Source: REEB481 sp964586595 (lineage in GTDB: Bacteria > Bacteroidota > Bacteroidia > NS11-12g > UBA955). From it: a DNA stretch of 5,637 bases. The stretch lies in assembly GCA_964586595.1 (NCBI GenBank), contig CAZPHB010000042.1, forward strand, positions 1 through 5,637, written 5' to 3'. The position numbers and the translations under genes were made by a program. Of this stretch, positions 5,549-5,637 are shown piece after piece (within the stretch, counting starts at the first letter, position 1; each line of letters starts with the position of its first letter). Under the pieces are notes generated by a model, which was given only the letters and a program-made list of their open reading frames with translations, was not told where the DNA came from and did not search any database.

Positions 5549-5579
5549 AAGCTGCTGCGCAGCTTTGTCATACTGACAA
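5549..5579. repeat. Two adjacent short hairpins between the direct repeats
   Basis: AAGCTGC at 5549-5555 pairs with GCAGCTT at 5559-5565 (loop TGC). TTGTCA at 5565-5570 pairs with TGACAA at 5574-5579 (loop TAC). The two hairpins abut, sharing position 5565, and fill most of the 39 bases between the two 60-base copies. Confidence 0.65.
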
Positions 5580-5637
5580 TGCATCGGGATTACCCTCCCT
5601 TCGGTCGGGTGTTCCCTTGTGGGGAGGCTACAAAGCA
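5578..5637. repeat. 60-base direct repeat, copy B, containing hairpin copy 4 of 4
   Basis: This is a near-identical copy of 5479-5538, offset by 99 bases, with the hairpin at 5586-5616. The match reaches the last base of the window, so the repeat probably continues and a tandem array of 99-base period may lie beyond the edge. Confidence 0.85.

Noticed and set aside
5487..5637. Insertion sequence ends
   Set aside because: The copies are direct rather than inverted, no transposase lies between them and no target-site duplication is evident.

Overview
The window looks like a chromosomal segment of a member of the Bacteroidota, probably a free-living Flavobacteriales- or Chitinophagales-like lineage. 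Several independent signs agree. A secreted hydrolase ends in a Bor-type (type IX secretion) C-terminal sorting domain. Two signal peptides are cleaved at an A|Q junction. The TCA-cycle enzyme is the long isocitrate dehydrogenase with an extra C-terminal domain. A TAnnTTTG-type -7 promoter element sits directly in front of a gene. No Shine-Dalgarno sequence is obvious before any start.

Layout: (1) 1-134, minus strand: the 5' end of a gene for a secreted protein, cut by the window edge. (2) 135-259: a 125-base divergent promoter region with a perfect ATTACAG-N9-CTGTAAT dyad. (3) 260-1573, plus: a secreted serine hydrolase of the beta-lactamase/penicillin-binding fold with a type IX sorting tail. 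(4) 1624-1860, plus: a 78-residue, very basic protein with a C-terminal membrane segment. (5) 1959-3395, plus: isocitrate dehydrogenase (icd), followed by a strong intrinsic terminator at 3479-3510. (6) About 3511-4420: roughly 0.9 kb without a convincing gene, filled with hairpins, tandem repeats and dispersed palindromes. (7) 4464-5441, plus: a protein joining an N-terminal winged helix-turn-helix to a C-terminal ComF-like phosphoribosyltransferase domain. Its promoter region carries a tandem 14-base repeat, and the transcript is probably leaderless. (8) 5442-5637: two 60-base near-identical copies of a hairpin element that is also present in region 6, separated by two small hairpins.

The genes do not form one pathway. 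The two secreted proteins are divergently transcribed and could share control through the dyad between them. icd is a stand-alone central-metabolism gene. The least explained parts are the HTH-phosphoribosyltransferase protein and the repeat fields on both sides of it, including a ~124-base imperfect hairpin at 3948-4071 that overlaps two further mutually exclusive hairpins. No reverse transcriptase, nuclease, transposase, CRISPR array or tRNA was seen, so there is no direct evidence for a complete defence or mobile system. The repeats look most like REP/MITE-type elements that accumulated in intergenic space.
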